A stretch of 64,000 nt of DNA. Source: Helicobacter cetorum. Lineage in GTDB: Bacteria; Campylobacterota; Campylobacteria; Campylobacterales; DZAY01. The translations under genes were made by a program, and so were the position numbers. Shown here piece by piece: positions 20,460 to 31,426 of this stretch (position 1 is its first letter; the number at the start of each line of letters is the position of its first letter). The stretch is from positions 1 through 64,000 of the forward strand of contig DZAY01000003.1 in NCBI GenBank assembly GCA_022729735.1. Reading direction: 5' to 3'. Below the pieces are notes generated by a model. It was given only the letters and a program-made list of their open reading frames with translations. It was not told the origin of the DNA and searched no databases.

Positions 20460-21428
20460 ATGAAAATTGCTATTATCAAGCTTTCTGCAATGGGAGATAT
20501 TATATTTGCTATGGCGGTTTTGCAATCAATTAGAGCAAATTTTAAAACAATTCAAATTGATTGGTTTTGTGATGAATTTTTTGCCCCAATTTTGGAAGAG
20601 TCAAAAGAGATAGACAATATTTATAAAATTCCTATTAAAAAGATTAAAAAAGATAGAGATTTAAAAGAGTTAATCCGACAAATCAGATTTTTAAAATCTC
20701 TAAAATATGATTTGATAATAGATTTACAAGGGCTTATAAAATCTGCAATTGTTGCAAAACTACTAAATGGAAAAACCATTGGATTTTGTAAAGATTCTAT
20801 AAAAGAGTCATTTGCATCAAAATTTTATGATGAGTGTTACTCTATCTCATATTCTGAAAATATTTTGCTAAGAAATCAGTTTTTAGTATCAAATGCTTTA
20901 AATTTTAAAATAGATAGTTCAAATTTAGAAAAGTTTATATTTTTTAAAGAGTGTGATTTTGATTTTATAACTGAAAAATTTTTGCTTCTTACAGTTGGTG
21001 CTTCATTTCCAAGCAAAATATATCCAAAAGAGAAGTTTTTGGAAGTTGTAGAATATTTAAAAATGGATACAGTTATTGTTTGGGGAAGTGAAAGTGAGAG
21101 AAAGTTTGGAGAGTTTATTGTGCAAAACTCTAAATTTGCAAAACTTGCTCCAAAACTAAATTTAAACGAACTTAAAGCTTTAGTATCAAAAGCATCTTTG
21201 GTAATAGGAAATGATAGTGGTCCAACACATTTGACTTTTGGATTAAAAGTTCCCTCAATCACACTTTTTGGAAATACTCCATCATATAGAAATACAGTCA
21301 AAACGGCTATTAATAAAAGCTTACAAGCAGATACTAAAATAGAACCAAAAAAGATAAATAAGAGTGATTTTTCTATTAAAAATATAGAGCCAAAAGAGAT
21401 TGTAAAATTGGCTATGGAACTTTTATGA
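20460..21428 (+). CDS. waaC: Lipopolysaccharide heptosyltransferase I
   Basis: IIKLSAMGDIIFAMAVLQSIR, DLIIDLQGLIKSA, GNDSGPTHLTFGLKVPSITLFG. Confidence 0.9.
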   Translation: MKIAIIKLSAMGDIIFAMAVLQSIRANFKTIQIDWFCDEFFAPILEESKEIDNIYKIPIKKIKKDRDLKELIRQIRFLKSLKYDLIIDLQGLIKSAIVAKLLNGKTIGFCKDSIKESFASKFYDECYSISYSENILLRNQFLVSNALNFKIDSSNLEKFIFFKECDFDFITEKFLLLTVGASFPSKIYPKEKFLEVVEYLKMDTVIVWGSESERKFGEFIVQNSKFAKLAPKLNLNELKALVSKASLVIGNDSGPTHLTFGLKVPSITLFGNTPSYRNTVKTAINKSLQADTKIEPKKINKSDFSIKNIEPKEIVKLAMELL

Positions 21429-22306
21429 GTGATTTTTTATATTTAAATGGTTTTAAATTTTTGAAATTTATTATAAAAAAAACTCCTACATGGTTTAAAA
21501 ATAGTGTTTTAAATTTTTTAGTTTCATTTTTATATTTGATTGATAAAAAACATAGAACTATTATAGAAACAAATTTAAAATTTGCTTTTGGTGAAGATTT
21601 TAGAGAAATTAAGCAAATTACAAAAAATTGTTATAAAAATTTAGTCTATTTTTTGGCAGATTTTATAGATAATCAAGATAGGAGTTTGGATTACATAAAT
21701 TCAAAAATAAATATTATAAATCAAGATATTGTGCAAAATGCAATTGCTACTAATAGAGCTATAATTTTTATAACGGCACACTACTCAAATTGGGAAATTT
21801 TACCACTTGTTATTGGTGGAAATATTGCACCTATGACAGTTGTTGGGAGAAGTTTAGACTCTAAAGTTATGAATACCATTTTAAAGAGTGAGCGAGAAAG
21901 ATTTAATATAACTATGGTAGATAAAAAAGGAGCAAGTAAAGAGCTTGTAAAAGCCTTAAAAGCTAAAAGAGCTGTTGGAGTTTTAATTGACCAAAGTATC
22001 TCATTGAACCACGGAATTGAAGTTAGCTTTTTTGGCAAAAGGGCAACTCAAACATCTATTACATCGATTTTAGCAAAAAAGTTTGATGCTTTAATTATTC
22101 CAACTTTTGTATTTAGCCAAGATGAAAAATATGATTTGAAATTTTATGAGCCAATAGAAGCTGATAAAAATTTAGATTATGATACAGATATTCAGAGATT
22201 ATCACAAATGCAATCAGATATTATAGAAAAAGTAATAAGAGAAAAACCAAATGAGTGGTTTTGGTTTCATAAAAGATGGAAAGTCTTTTATCCAGAACTT
22301 TATTAA
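21425..22306 (+). CDS. Lipid A biosynthesis acyltransferase (LpxL/HtrB family)
   Basis: FITAHYSNWEILPL (HxxxxE/D), KGASKELVKALKAKRAVGVLIDQS. Confidence 0.9.
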   Translation: MSDFLYLNGFKFLKFIIKKTPTWFKNSVLNFLVSFLYLIDKKHRTIIETNLKFAFGEDFREIKQITKNCYKNLVYFLADFIDNQDRSLDYINSKINIINQDIVQNAIATNRAIIFITAHYSNWEILPLVIGGNIAPMTVVGRSLDSKVMNTILKSERERFNITMVDKKGASKELVKALKAKRAVGVLIDQSISLNHGIEVSFFGKRATQTSITSILAKKFDALIIPTFVFSQDEKYDLKFYEPIEADKNLDYDTDIQRLSQMQSDIIEKVIREKPNEWFWFHKRWKVFYPELY

Positions 22307-22315
22307 GAAGAGCAA

Positions 22316-23074
22316 ATGGAAAAAATATCTGTAACAATACTTACAAAAAATAGTGAAAAATATCTATTTGAAGTTTTAAATAGTTTAATCTCTTTTGATG
22401 AGGTTATAATTTTAGATAATGGTTCAACTGATAAAACTATTGAGATATTAAAAGAGTTTTCAAATACAAAACTATTTGTTTCAGAATTTATTGGGTTTGG
22501 AAATTTAAAAAATCTTGCTTCAACTTATGCTACAAATGAGTGGATTTTATCTATTGATAGTGATGAGGTGGTATCAAAAGAGTTAGCAAATGAGATACTA
22601 AATTTAGAGCTTAAAAAAGATACAATTTACTCTATTAAAAGATTAAACCATTATAATAAAAAGCCAATTAAGTGTTGTGGTTGGTATCCAGATAGAGTTA
22701 AGCGGTTATATAATAAATCTTCAACAAAATTCAATAGTTTAAAAGTTCATGAATCATTAATTAGTGAAGGTTTTAAAAATATAACTTTACAAAATGATTT
22801 AATTCACTATACAACAGATGGTATTGAGCAGATGTTATCAAAAATGGCTCTATATAGTAGTTATGGAGCAGAAAATATTATTTCAAAAAATTGTAAAATA
22901 TCATCTTTTACACCAATTTTACACTTTATTAGTGCATTTTTGAAAAACTATTTCTTAAAAAAAGGTATATTTTATGGTAGAGTTGGGTTTAATATTTCAC
23001 TTTTAAATAGTTTAGGTTCATTTTTTAAATATGCTAAAGCTTATGAACTTCAAAATAGGAAATCAGATGAGTAG
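22316..23074 (+). CDS. Family 2 glycosyltransferase (WaaE/KdtX-like)
   Basis: ISVTILTKNSEKYLFEVLNSL, LDNGSTDKT, SIDSDEVVSKEL; LPS gene context. Confidence 0.88.
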   Translation: MEKISVTILTKNSEKYLFEVLNSLISFDEVIILDNGSTDKTIEILKEFSNTKLFVSEFIGFGNLKNLASTYATNEWILSIDSDEVVSKELANEILNLELKKDTIYSIKRLNHYNKKPIKCCGWYPDRVKRLYNKSSTKFNSLKVHESLISEGFKNITLQNDLIHYTTDGIEQMLSKMALYSSYGAENIISKNCKISSFTPILHFISAFLKNYFLKKGIFYGRVGFNISLLNSLGSFFKYAKAYELQNRKSDE

Positions 23075-23534
23075 AGTCTTAATGTCTATTTTTATACTCC
23101 TTTTTATTGGTTGTGCTACAAAAGAAGAGATTAAAAAAAGTTATCTTATAACTTTTAAAACACCAAATTTACAATATCATGATATGGGATTTATAAAATT
23201 TTCTAATAGTATTAATTTATCTATTTTTAGTTTTGGTCAAGTAATTTTAAATTTAGAAATAGGTGCTAATTTAATATGTTTAAATTCGCAATGTTTATTA
23301 AAAGAGCAGTTTAATTCCAAATTTCTATCATCAAATTATGATAAAGATATTTTAGAGCAAATTATTAATTGCAAAGAAATTTTAAATGGAGTTGGTAAAA
23401 AAGAGACAAAAGATGGATTTACTCAAGAGATACAAAATAGCAATTTTGATATAATCTATCAATGTTTTGATGATGTTATCAGCTTTAAAGATAAAAAAAA
23501 TGGTGTCTTTATAAAGCTAAAGGAGATTAAATGA
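23067..23534 (+). CDS. Hypothetical lipoprotein
   Basis: [21 protein letters not shown] lipobox; start at 23067 preferred over 23031 because it yields a clean signal peptide. Confidence 0.6.
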   Translation: MSRVLMSIFILLFIGCATKEEIKKSYLITFKTPNLQYHDMGFIKFSNSINLSIFSFGQVILNLEIGANLICLNSQCLLKEQFNSKFLSSNYDKDILEQIINCKEILNGVGKKETKDGFTQEIQNSNFDIIYQCFDDVISFKDKKNGVFIKLKEIK

Positions 23535-24373
23535 AATATGTTGGAGCTCATGTTAGTATTTCTGGAGGAGTTTTTAATGCTCCAATAAATGCTAAAAAAA
23601 TTGGTGCAAAAGCTTTTGCACTTTTTACAAAAAACCAAAGACAATGGGATTCAAAAGAGTTATCACAAAATGATATTGATAAATTTAATAAGAATTTAGA
23701 TATTGCAGAAATTGATAAAAATTATATTTTACCTCATGATAGTTATTTGATAAATTTAGGAAGTAGTAATTTAGAAAAAAGAGAAAAATCATTAAATGCT
23801 TTTATTGATGAGTTACAAAGATGTAAATTATTAGGATTAAATAAACTAAACTTTCATGCAGGTAGTCATTTAAAGGAGATAAGCGAAGAAGAATCTTTAG
23901 AACTTATTAGTAGTTGTATGAATATTGCATTAAAATCTGTTGATGATGTATGTTTAGTAATAGAAAATACAGCTGGACAAGGTAGTAATTTAGGTTATAA
24001 ATTTGAACATCTTGCATATTTAATAGAAAATTCTATTGATAAAAATAGAGTTGGTGTATGTATTGATACGGCTCACACTTTTGCTTCTGGATATGATATT
24101 AGAACAGAAGATAGTTATCAAAATACCATGAATTTATTTGATAAAATTGTTGGATTTAAATATTTAAAAGCTATGCACTTAAATGATTCCAAAGCAAAAC
24201 TTGGTTCAAAAGTTGATAGACATCACTCACTTGGAATGGGCGAAATTGGATTAGATACATTTAAATTTATTATGAATGATAAACGAATGGAAAATATTCC
24301 ACTTATTTTAGAAACAATTGATGAAACTATTTGGGACAAAGAGATAGCCATGTTATATAGTTTTGTAAATTAA
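23531..24373 (+). CDS. nfo: Deoxyribonuclease IV (AP endonuclease IV)
   Basis: [78 protein letters not shown]. Confidence 0.97.
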   Translation: MKYVGAHVSISGGVFNAPINAKKIGAKAFALFTKNQRQWDSKELSQNDIDKFNKNLDIAEIDKNYILPHDSYLINLGSSNLEKREKSLNAFIDELQRCKLLGLNKLNFHAGSHLKEISEEESLELISSCMNIALKSVDDVCLVIENTAGQGSNLGYKFEHLAYLIENSIDKNRVGVCIDTAHTFASGYDIRTEDSYQNTMNLFDKIVGFKYLKAMHLNDSKAKLGSKVDRHHSLGMGEIGLDTFKFIMNDKRMENIPLILETIDETIWDKEIAMLYSFVN

Positions 24374-24400
24374 AAAAAGAATTAATTTAGGAGTAAAAAT

Positions 24401-26128
24401 TTGACAAACATTATAAATTTTTTGGATAGTAAGGATATAAAAAAGACAAAGCTCTTTTCACAATTTAGATGTTCTATTGAAGAAGCTTTGGTTTTAAGAG
24501 TATTGACAAAAGAGTATTTAGACGGAAATGAAGAGGTTGTTGTAAATGAGTTGCTTAAATCTTTATTTACAAATAATGGTTATGAGTTTTTAAAAAAGTT
24601 GCCAATTATTAGAAATCTTTTAGAACTTGGTTGGATTGTGCAAAATAGTTTTTTGCAATTAAAATTGGAAGATATTTCAAATTTAGAGTTTTTAAATAGC
24701 TCAATTTCACTCTCACCTGCATTTTTGAAACTTTTAGAAAGTGGTAGTTTAGATTTGGCACTACCAGAAGTAAAACCATATAATGACCATTTAGAGTATC
24801 TTCAAGACCAATTTTTTAGAATTGGTTTATATCAAAAATTAAGTGCTATTAAGCAAAATTTTACTCAAAACTCTCCAAATTTAAGTAGACTAAAAAGTAA
24901 GTTAAAACTATTAGAAAAAAGAGTTGAAGAAAAAATTAAAGTTACAGAAATAGAAATTGCTTTAGAAAAGTTTTTTGTAGATAACCATTTAGATGAGCGA
25001 GAGCAAATTCTCTTTTTAGCACTTTTAAAAGAAGAGTATTCAGCAGGAGATGAAAATTTAAGGGATATGAATGCTTTAATTGATTTAATTAGCTTTGATG
25101 ATTATGAGAGAATAAAAAATCGAGAACTTTTAGATGAAGGAGCTAACTTAATTGAAAAAGAGTTAATCGATTATGATGAAATAATTAACCCATTTGGTGG
25201 AATTTCAAGGAGTTTTTTTATTCCAGAACCAGTGTTACACAAAATTATTCACCCTCATAAAAAGAAAAAATCTCAAAAAATAAAACTTGATACACTTATA
25301 AAAGAGCAAGATATTTTTGAATTTATTGAGCCAAAAAGCTCATTAGAAAATGTTGTATTACATAAACAGACAAGAGATACATTAGAAAATCTACTCAAAC
25401 AAGTTGAGCCAAAAGTATCAAATCTACTCAAAGAGTGGGGAATTAAAGATAAAAAAAAGGGAATTGAAGCAAAAATAATATTTTATGGACCAGCAGGAAC
25501 AGGTAAAACTTTAACAGCTTTATCATTTGCAAAATCTATAAAAAGACAAGTTTTAAGCTTTGATTGTTCCAAAATTTTATCAATGTATGTTGGTGAAAGT
25601 GAAAAAAATGTGCGAAAAATTTTTGATACATATAAAGATTTGAGTGCAAAAACTAAAAGTGAGCCAGTTTTATTACTAAATGAAGCAGACCAATTTTTAA
25701 GTGCAAGAAGTAGTGCATCTTCTTCAGCTGATAAAATGCACAATCAAATGCAAAATATATTTTTAGAACAGATTGAAAGATATGAAGGAATATTAATTGC
25801 AACTACAAATCTACTTGACTCTATTGATAGTGCATTTTCCAGAAGATTTAACTATAAAATTGAATTTAAAAAACCAGATTTTACTCAAAGAGTTGAACTT
25901 TGGAAATTGAATTTACCAAAAAATGCAGATTATGATAGCAATTTTAATATTGAAGAGTTAGCTAAAACTAAACTTACAGGTGGTCAGATACACATTATTG
26001 TAAAAAATACAGCTTACAAAGTTGCAACAAGAGAAAATCCAAAATTTTTTATGCAAGATTTTGTTACAGAAATACAAAAAGAGATTTCAGGAAGCTTTGA
26101 GGGGGAGAAAATGATGGGCTTTGTTTAA
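24401..26128 (+). CDS. AAA+ family ATPase
   Basis: Walker A GPAGTGKTLTA; Walker B-like VLLLNEADQFL; sensor-1 IATTN; TTG start. Confidence 0.88.
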   Translation: MTNIINFLDSKDIKKTKLFSQFRCSIEEALVLRVLTKEYLDGNEEVVVNELLKSLFTNNGYEFLKKLPIIRNLLELGWIVQNSFLQLKLEDISNLEFLNSSISLSPAFLKLLESGSLDLALPEVKPYNDHLEYLQDQFFRIGLYQKLSAIKQNFTQNSPNLSRLKSKLKLLEKRVEEKIKVTEIEIALEKFFVDNHLDEREQILFLALLKEEYSAGDENLRDMNALIDLISFDDYERIKNRELLDEGANLIEKELIDYDEIINPFGGISRSFFIPEPVLHKIIHPHKKKKSQKIKLDTLIKEQDIFEFIEPKSSLENVVLHKQTRDTLENLLKQVEPKVSNLLKEWGIKDKKKGIEAKIIFYGPAGTGKTLTALSFAKSIKRQVLSFDCSKILSMYVGESEKNVRKIFDTYKDLSAKTKSEPVLLLNEADQFLSARSSASSSADKMHNQMQNIFLEQIERYEGILIATTNLLDSIDSAFSRRFNYKIEFKKPDFTQRVELWKLNLPKNADYDSNFNIEELAKTKLTGGQIHIIVKNTAYKVATRENPKFFMQDFVTEIQKEISGSFEGEKMMGFV

Positions 26129-26135
26129 TATAAAA

Positions 26136-26152
26136 TGTAACTTATAGTTACA
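26136..26152. promoter_or_regulatory. Palindrome TGTAACT-TAT-AGTTACA upstream of nuoA; candidate operator
   Basis: Perfect 7-bp inverted repeat with 3-nt spacer in the AT-rich gap before nuoA. Confidence 0.4.
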
Positions 26153-26260
26153 ATATAAAAAATAGTAGTGTGTAGTTTCGTAAATCAAAATTTTTTTAAA
26201 TATTTTTTGATATAGTTGTAAAAGTTAAAATTATTCATAAATCTTATATAAGGGGACTCT

Positions 26261-26650
26261 ATGAGCCATATGGATTTTGCACATCCTTATTTTGGTGTGT
26301 TTATTATGTTTATTACTACAATGCTATCGTTTGCTGGAACTCTATTTTTGGCAAGACTTGTTAGTAGAAAATTAGCTAAACTCGATAATGAGAAGCTAAA
26401 ATTAAGTATTTATGAGTGTGGGCCAGAAGTTACAAAACAGCCAAACAAAATATCTGCTCAATTCTATCTATTTGCAGTTCTTTTTATCGTATTTGATATA
26501 GAAATTATATTTCTATTTCCATGGGCTGTAGATTTTAAACCTCTTGGTTGGTTTGGATTTATTTCTATCATGGTATTTTTAACAATTCTTACAATTGGAT
26601 TTATCTATGAGTGGAGAAAGGGAGCATTAGAATGGCACAGCATAAAGTAA
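26261..26650 (+). CDS. nuoA: NADH-quinone oxidoreductase subunit A
   Basis: YECGPE motif, three TM, first of the nuo operon. Confidence 0.96.
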   Translation: MSHMDFAHPYFGVFIMFITTMLSFAGTLFLARLVSRKLAKLDNEKLKLSIYECGPEVTKQPNKISAQFYLFAVLFIVFDIEIIFLFPWAVDFKPLGWFGFISIMVFLTILTIGFIYEWRKGALEWHSIK

Positions 26651-27141
26651 ATTATGTTCAAAATGGTGGTTTGCCAGTTGTTTTAACAACTGTTGATAAA
26701 CTTATAAATTGGGGTAGAAGTAACTCTCTTTGGGCTTTAACTTATGGTTTGGCTTGTTGTGCTATTGAAATGATGGCAAGTGGAGCAGGAAGATTTGATT
26801 TCGATAGATTTGGAACAATTTTTAGAGCAAGTCCAAGACAAGCAGAAGTTATGGTGGTTGCTGGAACTCTAACTAAAAAACATGCTGAATTTATTAGAAG
26901 ACTTTATGACCAAATGGCAGAACCAAAATGGGTAATATCTATGGGAAGTTGTGCAAATACAGGTGGAATGTTTAACACTTATGCAACAGTTCAAGGTGCA
27001 GATAGAGTAATTCCTGTGGATATATATCTTCCTGGATGTGCTCCAAGACCAGAAACTTTGCAATATGCAGTTATGATGTTGCAACAAAAAATTAGAAGAG
27101 AGTCAGCTTTTTCAAGACTAAAACCAAAAAGGCTTGTGTAA
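26632..27141 (+). CDS. nuoB: NADH-quinone oxidoreductase subunit B
   Basis: [45 protein letters not shown]; start MAQHK at 26632 preferred over 26611. Confidence 0.97.
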   Translation: MAQHKVNYVQNGGLPVVLTTVDKLINWGRSNSLWALTYGLACCAIEMMASGAGRFDFDRFGTIFRASPRQAEVMVVAGTLTKKHAEFIRRLYDQMAEPKWVISMGSCANTGGMFNTYATVQGADRVIPVDIYLPGCAPRPETLQYAVMMLQQKIRRESAFSRLKPKRLV

Positions 27142-27941
27142 TGAGAGAGTATAAACCAAAAGATAATGTTCAAGCAAAAGCTTACTACACAGATAGATTT
27201 TGGGTACCAGAAAAGTTTCCAAAAATAGCAGTTGAAAGTGATGAAATTTTTTTAGCAGATTTAGAAGCTCTAAAATCAAATTTTGAAGTTTTAGATTCAT
27301 ATATTCAAGGTGAGAATTTATTAGTTACAATAAATGCAAAAGATAATAAACAGGTTGTAGAGTTTTTGAAAAATCGCTCTTATGACTGTTTGAGCGAAAT
27401 TAGTGCCGTTGATTGGTTAGCTCAAAGTGGGCAGTTTGAAGTCTTTTATCAAATGTTATCTATTTCCAAAGTAAAACGAATTAGAGTTAAATGTTTTATT
27501 AGAGAAAATGAAGCAATTGAGAGTGTTGAGCCTATCTTTAAATCTGCTAATTTTGCAGAGCGAGAAATGTTTGATATGTTTGGAATTGTTGCAAATAACC
27601 ATCCATATATGAAACGAATATTAATGCCAGATGATTGGAGTGGTTATCCACTTAGAAAAACTTATCCTCTTCAAGGCGATGAAGCTGCTCAATGGTATGA
27701 AGTTGATAAAATTTTTGGTAAAGAGTATAGAGATATTATTGGACCAGAAAATAGAGACCCAGCAAGAGTTGATAGATATGATACAGAACGATTTGCAAGA
27801 ATTGGTAAAGAGGTGCCATTTGGTAGCGAACCATTAGCAGATGACAAAACAACAGCTATCAAATATCAAGAAGAGAGTGGTGTTCTATTAATTGAAAAAT
27901 TTGACCCAAAAACTTCTAAACAGTTAGAAGAAAGAAAGTAA
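27141..27941 (+). CDS. nuoC: NADH-quinone oxidoreductase subunit C
   Basis: FAEREMFDMFGI, HPYMKRILMPDDWSGYPLRKTYPL. Confidence 0.96.
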   Translation: MREYKPKDNVQAKAYYTDRFWVPEKFPKIAVESDEIFLADLEALKSNFEVLDSYIQGENLLVTINAKDNKQVVEFLKNRSYDCLSEISAVDWLAQSGQFEVFYQMLSISKVKRIRVKCFIRENEAIESVEPIFKSANFAEREMFDMFGIVANNHPYMKRILMPDDWSGYPLRKTYPLQGDEAAQWYEVDKIFGKEYRDIIGPENRDPARVDRYDTERFARIGKEVPFGSEPLADDKTTAIKYQEESGVLLIEKFDPKTSKQLEERK

Positions 27942-27954
27942 AAGGTAGTTTAAT

Positions 27955-29181
27955 ATGCAAACAAAAAATAGATTAAACCCGTTTTTTGAAAATATCTCTT
28001 TTGATAGAGTTGATAACCATATGATTGTAAATTTTGGTCCTCAACATCCATCAGCTCACGGACAGTTGAGATTAGTATTGCAACTTGATGGTGAAAAAGT
28101 TGTAAAAGCACTTCCAGATATTGGATATCTTCATAGAGGTATGGAGAAGATGGCAGAAAATATGATTTATAATGAGTTTTTGCCAACAACAGATAGAATG
28201 GATTATATTGCAGCAACTTCAAATAATTATGCTTTTGCATTAGCAGTTGAAAAGTTAATAGGAGTTGAAGCTCCACGAAGAGCAAAAGTAATTAGAACAA
28301 TGCTTTTAGAGCTTAATCGAATAATTTCTCACCTCTTTTTCTTAGCAACTCATGCTTTAGATGTTGGAGCTATGAGTGTATTTTTATACTGCTTTAGAGA
28401 GAGAGAGTTTGCTATGGATTTAATGGAAGATTATTGTGGAGCAAGACTTACACATTCAGCGGTTAGAATTGGTGGAGTTCCTCTTGATTTACCAGATGGT
28501 TGGCTTGCAAAACTAAAAAAATTCTTAGATGATATGCCAGCTCAAATAGATATTTATGAAGGGCTACTTACAGAAAATAGAATTTGGAGAATGCGACTTG
28601 AAGGAGTTGGAGTATTACCACCTGAAGAAGCAAAGAGTTGGGGTTGTAGTGGAGTAATGGTTAGAGGTAGTGGCATTGCTTGGGATATTCGAAAAGAAGA
28701 GCCTTATGAGCTTTATGATGAACTTCAGTTTGATGTTCCTATTTCAAATCTATGTGATAGTTATGGTAGATATTTACTCTATATTGAAGAGATGCGACAA
28801 AGTGTAAATATAATTCATCAACTATTTAAAATGTATGAAGAGAGTTCGCCAGAAATAATGGCACACTCACCAAAATATATATCAGCACCAAAAGAGCAAA
28901 TGATGACTCAAAACTACTCATTGATGCAACATTTTGTGCTTGTTACTCAAGGAATGAGACCGCCAGTTGGTGAAATTTATGTTCCAACAGAGTCTCCAAA
29001 AGGGGAGTTAGGATTTTATATAAACTCTATTGGAGAACCATATCCATATAGATTAAAGGTTAGAGCACCAAGTTTTTATCATACAGGTATTTTACAACAT
29101 ATGTTAGTTGGGCAATATTTAGCAGATGTTGTTACAATTATTGGTAGCACAAATATTGTTTTTGGTGAAGTTGATAGATAG
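27955..29181 (+). CDS. nuoD: NADH-quinone oxidoreductase subunit D
   Basis: [45 protein letters not shown]. Confidence 0.97.
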   Translation: MQTKNRLNPFFENISFDRVDNHMIVNFGPQHPSAHGQLRLVLQLDGEKVVKALPDIGYLHRGMEKMAENMIYNEFLPTTDRMDYIAATSNNYAFALAVEKLIGVEAPRRAKVIRTMLLELNRIISHLFFLATHALDVGAMSVFLYCFREREFAMDLMEDYCGARLTHSAVRIGGVPLDLPDGWLAKLKKFLDDMPAQIDIYEGLLTENRIWRMRLEGVGVLPPEEAKSWGCSGVMVRGSGIAWDIRKEEPYELYDELQFDVPISNLCDSYGRYLLYIEEMRQSVNIIHQLFKMYEESSPEIMAHSPKYISAPKEQMMTQNYSLMQHFVLVTQGMRPPVGEIYVPTESPKGELGFYINSIGEPYPYRLKVRAPSFYHTGILQHMLVGQYLADVVTIIGSTNIVFGEVDR

Positions 29182-29189
29182 GAGTTTAT

Positions 29190-29423
29190 ATGCAAAGATT
29201 TGATTTAAGACATCTAAAAGATAATTTTTATAATAGAATGGTTGAGCTTTTAGAAAAAGATACAAAACCAAATGAGGTTGCGATTTTTCTATTTGAAATA
29301 GGCGATTTTTCACCAGTTCAAAAGAGTGCTGATATTATAAAAGAGAATAGACATGAGTTAATGAACTCTCTTAAATATAATGAAGTTGATTGGACAGTAG
29401 TAGTTAAGAGGAGAGCAGATTGA
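29190..29423 (+). CDS. Short Campylobacterota-type protein at the nuoE position (77 aa; not a canonical NuoE)
   Basis: Position between nuoD and the NuoF-like fusion; no 2Fe-2S Cys motif. Confidence 0.75.
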   Translation: MQRFDLRHLKDNFYNRMVELLEKDTKPNEVAIFLFEIGDFSPVQKSADIIKENRHELMNSLKYNEVDWTVVVKRRAD

Positions 29424-31426
29424 GTAGAGTCTATTTTTCCACTTGGCAGGGTGAGTTAATTGATAATAGAGGTAAAAAAGAGGATGAATTTGTAAAATCT
29501 GCTTTCCATTTTCCATTTGATTACTCTAAAAATCAAAGCTCATTGGCATTTATTGGGTGGAATGGCTTTGCTATTTTTAGTGAAGATATTGATATTGTAA
29601 AACTTGCTTTAGAGTATGCTAAGCAATATCAAATCTACTCTGAAGCTTGTGGAAGATGTGCTCCAGGGAGATGGGGTGGTAGAATTTTATTTGATATACT
29701 TGATAAAATTGCAAGAGGTGAAGGTGATTTAGCTGATTTAAAACAGTTAAAAGAGACATCGCAAACTATGCAACTCACAAGTAAATGTGAAATAGGTAAA
29801 AGTGTGCCGACACCTATTTTATCAATGTTAGAATATTTTGAAGATAGATTTTTAGAGTTAATCAATAACAAAAAAAGCTCACCACAATATAATAGTGATA
29901 TAAATTATATTGCAAAAGTAACTGCTCCATGTATGGATGTTTGTCCAGCACATGTTGATATTCCAGCATATATTGAAGGTGTTAGAGATTTAAGATTTGA
30001 TGACTCACTAAAATCTACAAGACAAACTATGCCACTATCTCATACTTGTGGTAGAGTCTGTCCTCATCCTTGTGAAAATGCTTGTAGAAGAGCAAATTTA
30101 GATTCTCCAATTGCAATTATGGAGCTAAAGCGAATTGGAGCTGATTATGAGAGTGATCATAATTTAGAGTGGTTTCATCCAATTGAGCCAAAACCTAAAA
30201 ATGCAAAAAGAGTGGCAATTATTGGAGCAGGTCCAGCAGGACTTACAGGTGCTTATTACCTTGGAGTTGAGGGAGTGAGTTGTGATGTTTATGAAGAGCT
30301 ACCAGTTTTAGGTGGTGAAGTCACTGTTGGAGTTCCAGAATATAGAATGCCATTTGATAAATATAGTAGAGATATAGAGTTAGTTAGAAGTGTTGGAACA
30401 AATTTTATAACTAATACAAAAGTAACTGCTGATATGATGAGAGAGTTTGAAAAAAATTATGATGCAATTTTAGTAGCAACAGGCACAAGGCTTTCTAAAA
30501 AAATTAGAGCAAAAAATGAGCGAAAAGAGATAAAAGGTTATTGGCCAGCTATCCCATATTTAGATGAGATAAATCTATATGTAAAATTTGGAATTGGAAA
30601 ACCAGTTGATTTAAGTGGTAAAACTTTAGTTTGTGTTGGTGGTGGATTTACTTCAATGGATGTTGTTAGATGTGCAATTAGAGCTAATGCAAAAAAAGTG
30701 GTAATGTTATATCGAAGAGATGAAAAAACTATCATTGGAAATACATCTTATGAAGAGTATCACGAAGCAGTTGAAGAAGGAGTTGAGTTTATATTCCATT
30801 CGGCAGTAGAAGAGATTATTACAGATGAAGCAGATAATTTAATATCACTAAAAGTTAATAGATTTGAACTTCAAGCAGACCCAAATGGTGGAAAACCTCA
30901 ATTAGTTCAAGTTGCTGATGGAGACTTTTTTATTGAATGCGACTATTTAGTTCCAGCAGTATCACAAGATGCTGACCTTTCACTACTACCAAGTGAGTGG
31001 AGTATTGAAATGACAAGTTGGAACACAATCAAAACAGATGGTAAAACATATATGACAAATAGACATGGAATTTTTGCTGCTGGTGATTGTGAATATGGAC
31101 CTATGACAATTGTAAATGCTGTTGGACAAGCAAAAAGAGCTGCTTCTGTAATTAGTAGATATGTGCATACAAAAGAGATTAGTTTAACTCATGATGAAAT
31201 CATGGAAGACCATTTAAGAAAATTAAAAGTTTATGATAAAAAAGAGAACATCAGTGGTTGGATGAAAGGTTTAGAGCGAGAAGTGAGTGAAAAACTTGAT
31301 GTTGATATTAGAAAGTTTAATAACGAAGAGGTAAATTTTGGCTTTACTCAAGAACAAGCAATAGCAGAAGCTGAAAGATGTATGAGATGCTACTATATCG
31401 CAATGGTTGCTACAAAGGATGCATAA
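29420..31426 (+). CDS. NuoF-like / GltD-like fusion flavoprotein of the Nuo operon
   Basis: N-terminal EACGRCAPGRWGGR (NuoF N3-type motif), then PCMDVCPAHVDIPAYIEGV...CGRVCPHPCENACRR, FAD GAGPAGLTGAYYL, GGGFTSMDVVRCAIRANAKKVVMLYRRDE, GIFAAGDCEYGPMTIVNAVGQAKRAA. Confidence 0.9.
   Translation: MSRVYFSTWQGELIDNRGKKEDEFVKSAFHFPFDYSKNQSSLAFIGWNGFAIFSEDIDIVKLALEYAKQYQIYSEACGRCAPGRWGGRILFDILDKIARGEGDLADLKQLKETSQTMQLTSKCEIGKSVPTPILSMLEYFEDRFLELINNKKSSPQYNSDINYIAKVTAPCMDVCPAHVDIPAYIEGVRDLRFDDSLKSTRQTMPLSHTCGRVCPHPCENACRRANLDSPIAIMELKRIGADYESDHNLEWFHPIEPKPKNAKRVAIIGAGPAGLTGAYYLGVEGVSCDVYEELPVLGGEVTVGVPEYRMPFDKYSRDIELVRSVGTNFITNTKVTADMMREFEKNYDAILVATGTRLSKKIRAKNERKEIKGYWPAIPYLDEINLYVKFGIGKPVDLSGKTLVCVGGGFTSMDVVRCAIRANAKKVVMLYRRDEKTIIGNTSYEEYHEAVEEGVEFIFHSAVEEIITDEADNLISLKVNRFELQADPNGGKPQLVQVADGDFFIECDYLVPAVSQDADLSLLPSEWSIEMTSWNTIKTDGKTYMTNRHGIFAAGDCEYGPMTIVNAVGQAKRAASVISRYVHTKEISLTHDEIMEDHLRKLKVYDKKENISGWMKGLEREVSEKLDVDIRKFNNEEVNFGFTQEQAIAEAERCMRCYYIAMVATKDA

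Noticed and set aside
20876-21301. 141-aa minus-strand ORF antisense to waaC
   Set aside because: Entirely within waaC, no motif, Ser/Phe/Lys-rich composition expected from antisense frames.
27950-28285. 111-aa minus-strand Leu-rich ORF at the nuoD start
   Set aside because: Shadow of nuoD; Leu/Tyr-rich translation is an antisense artefact.
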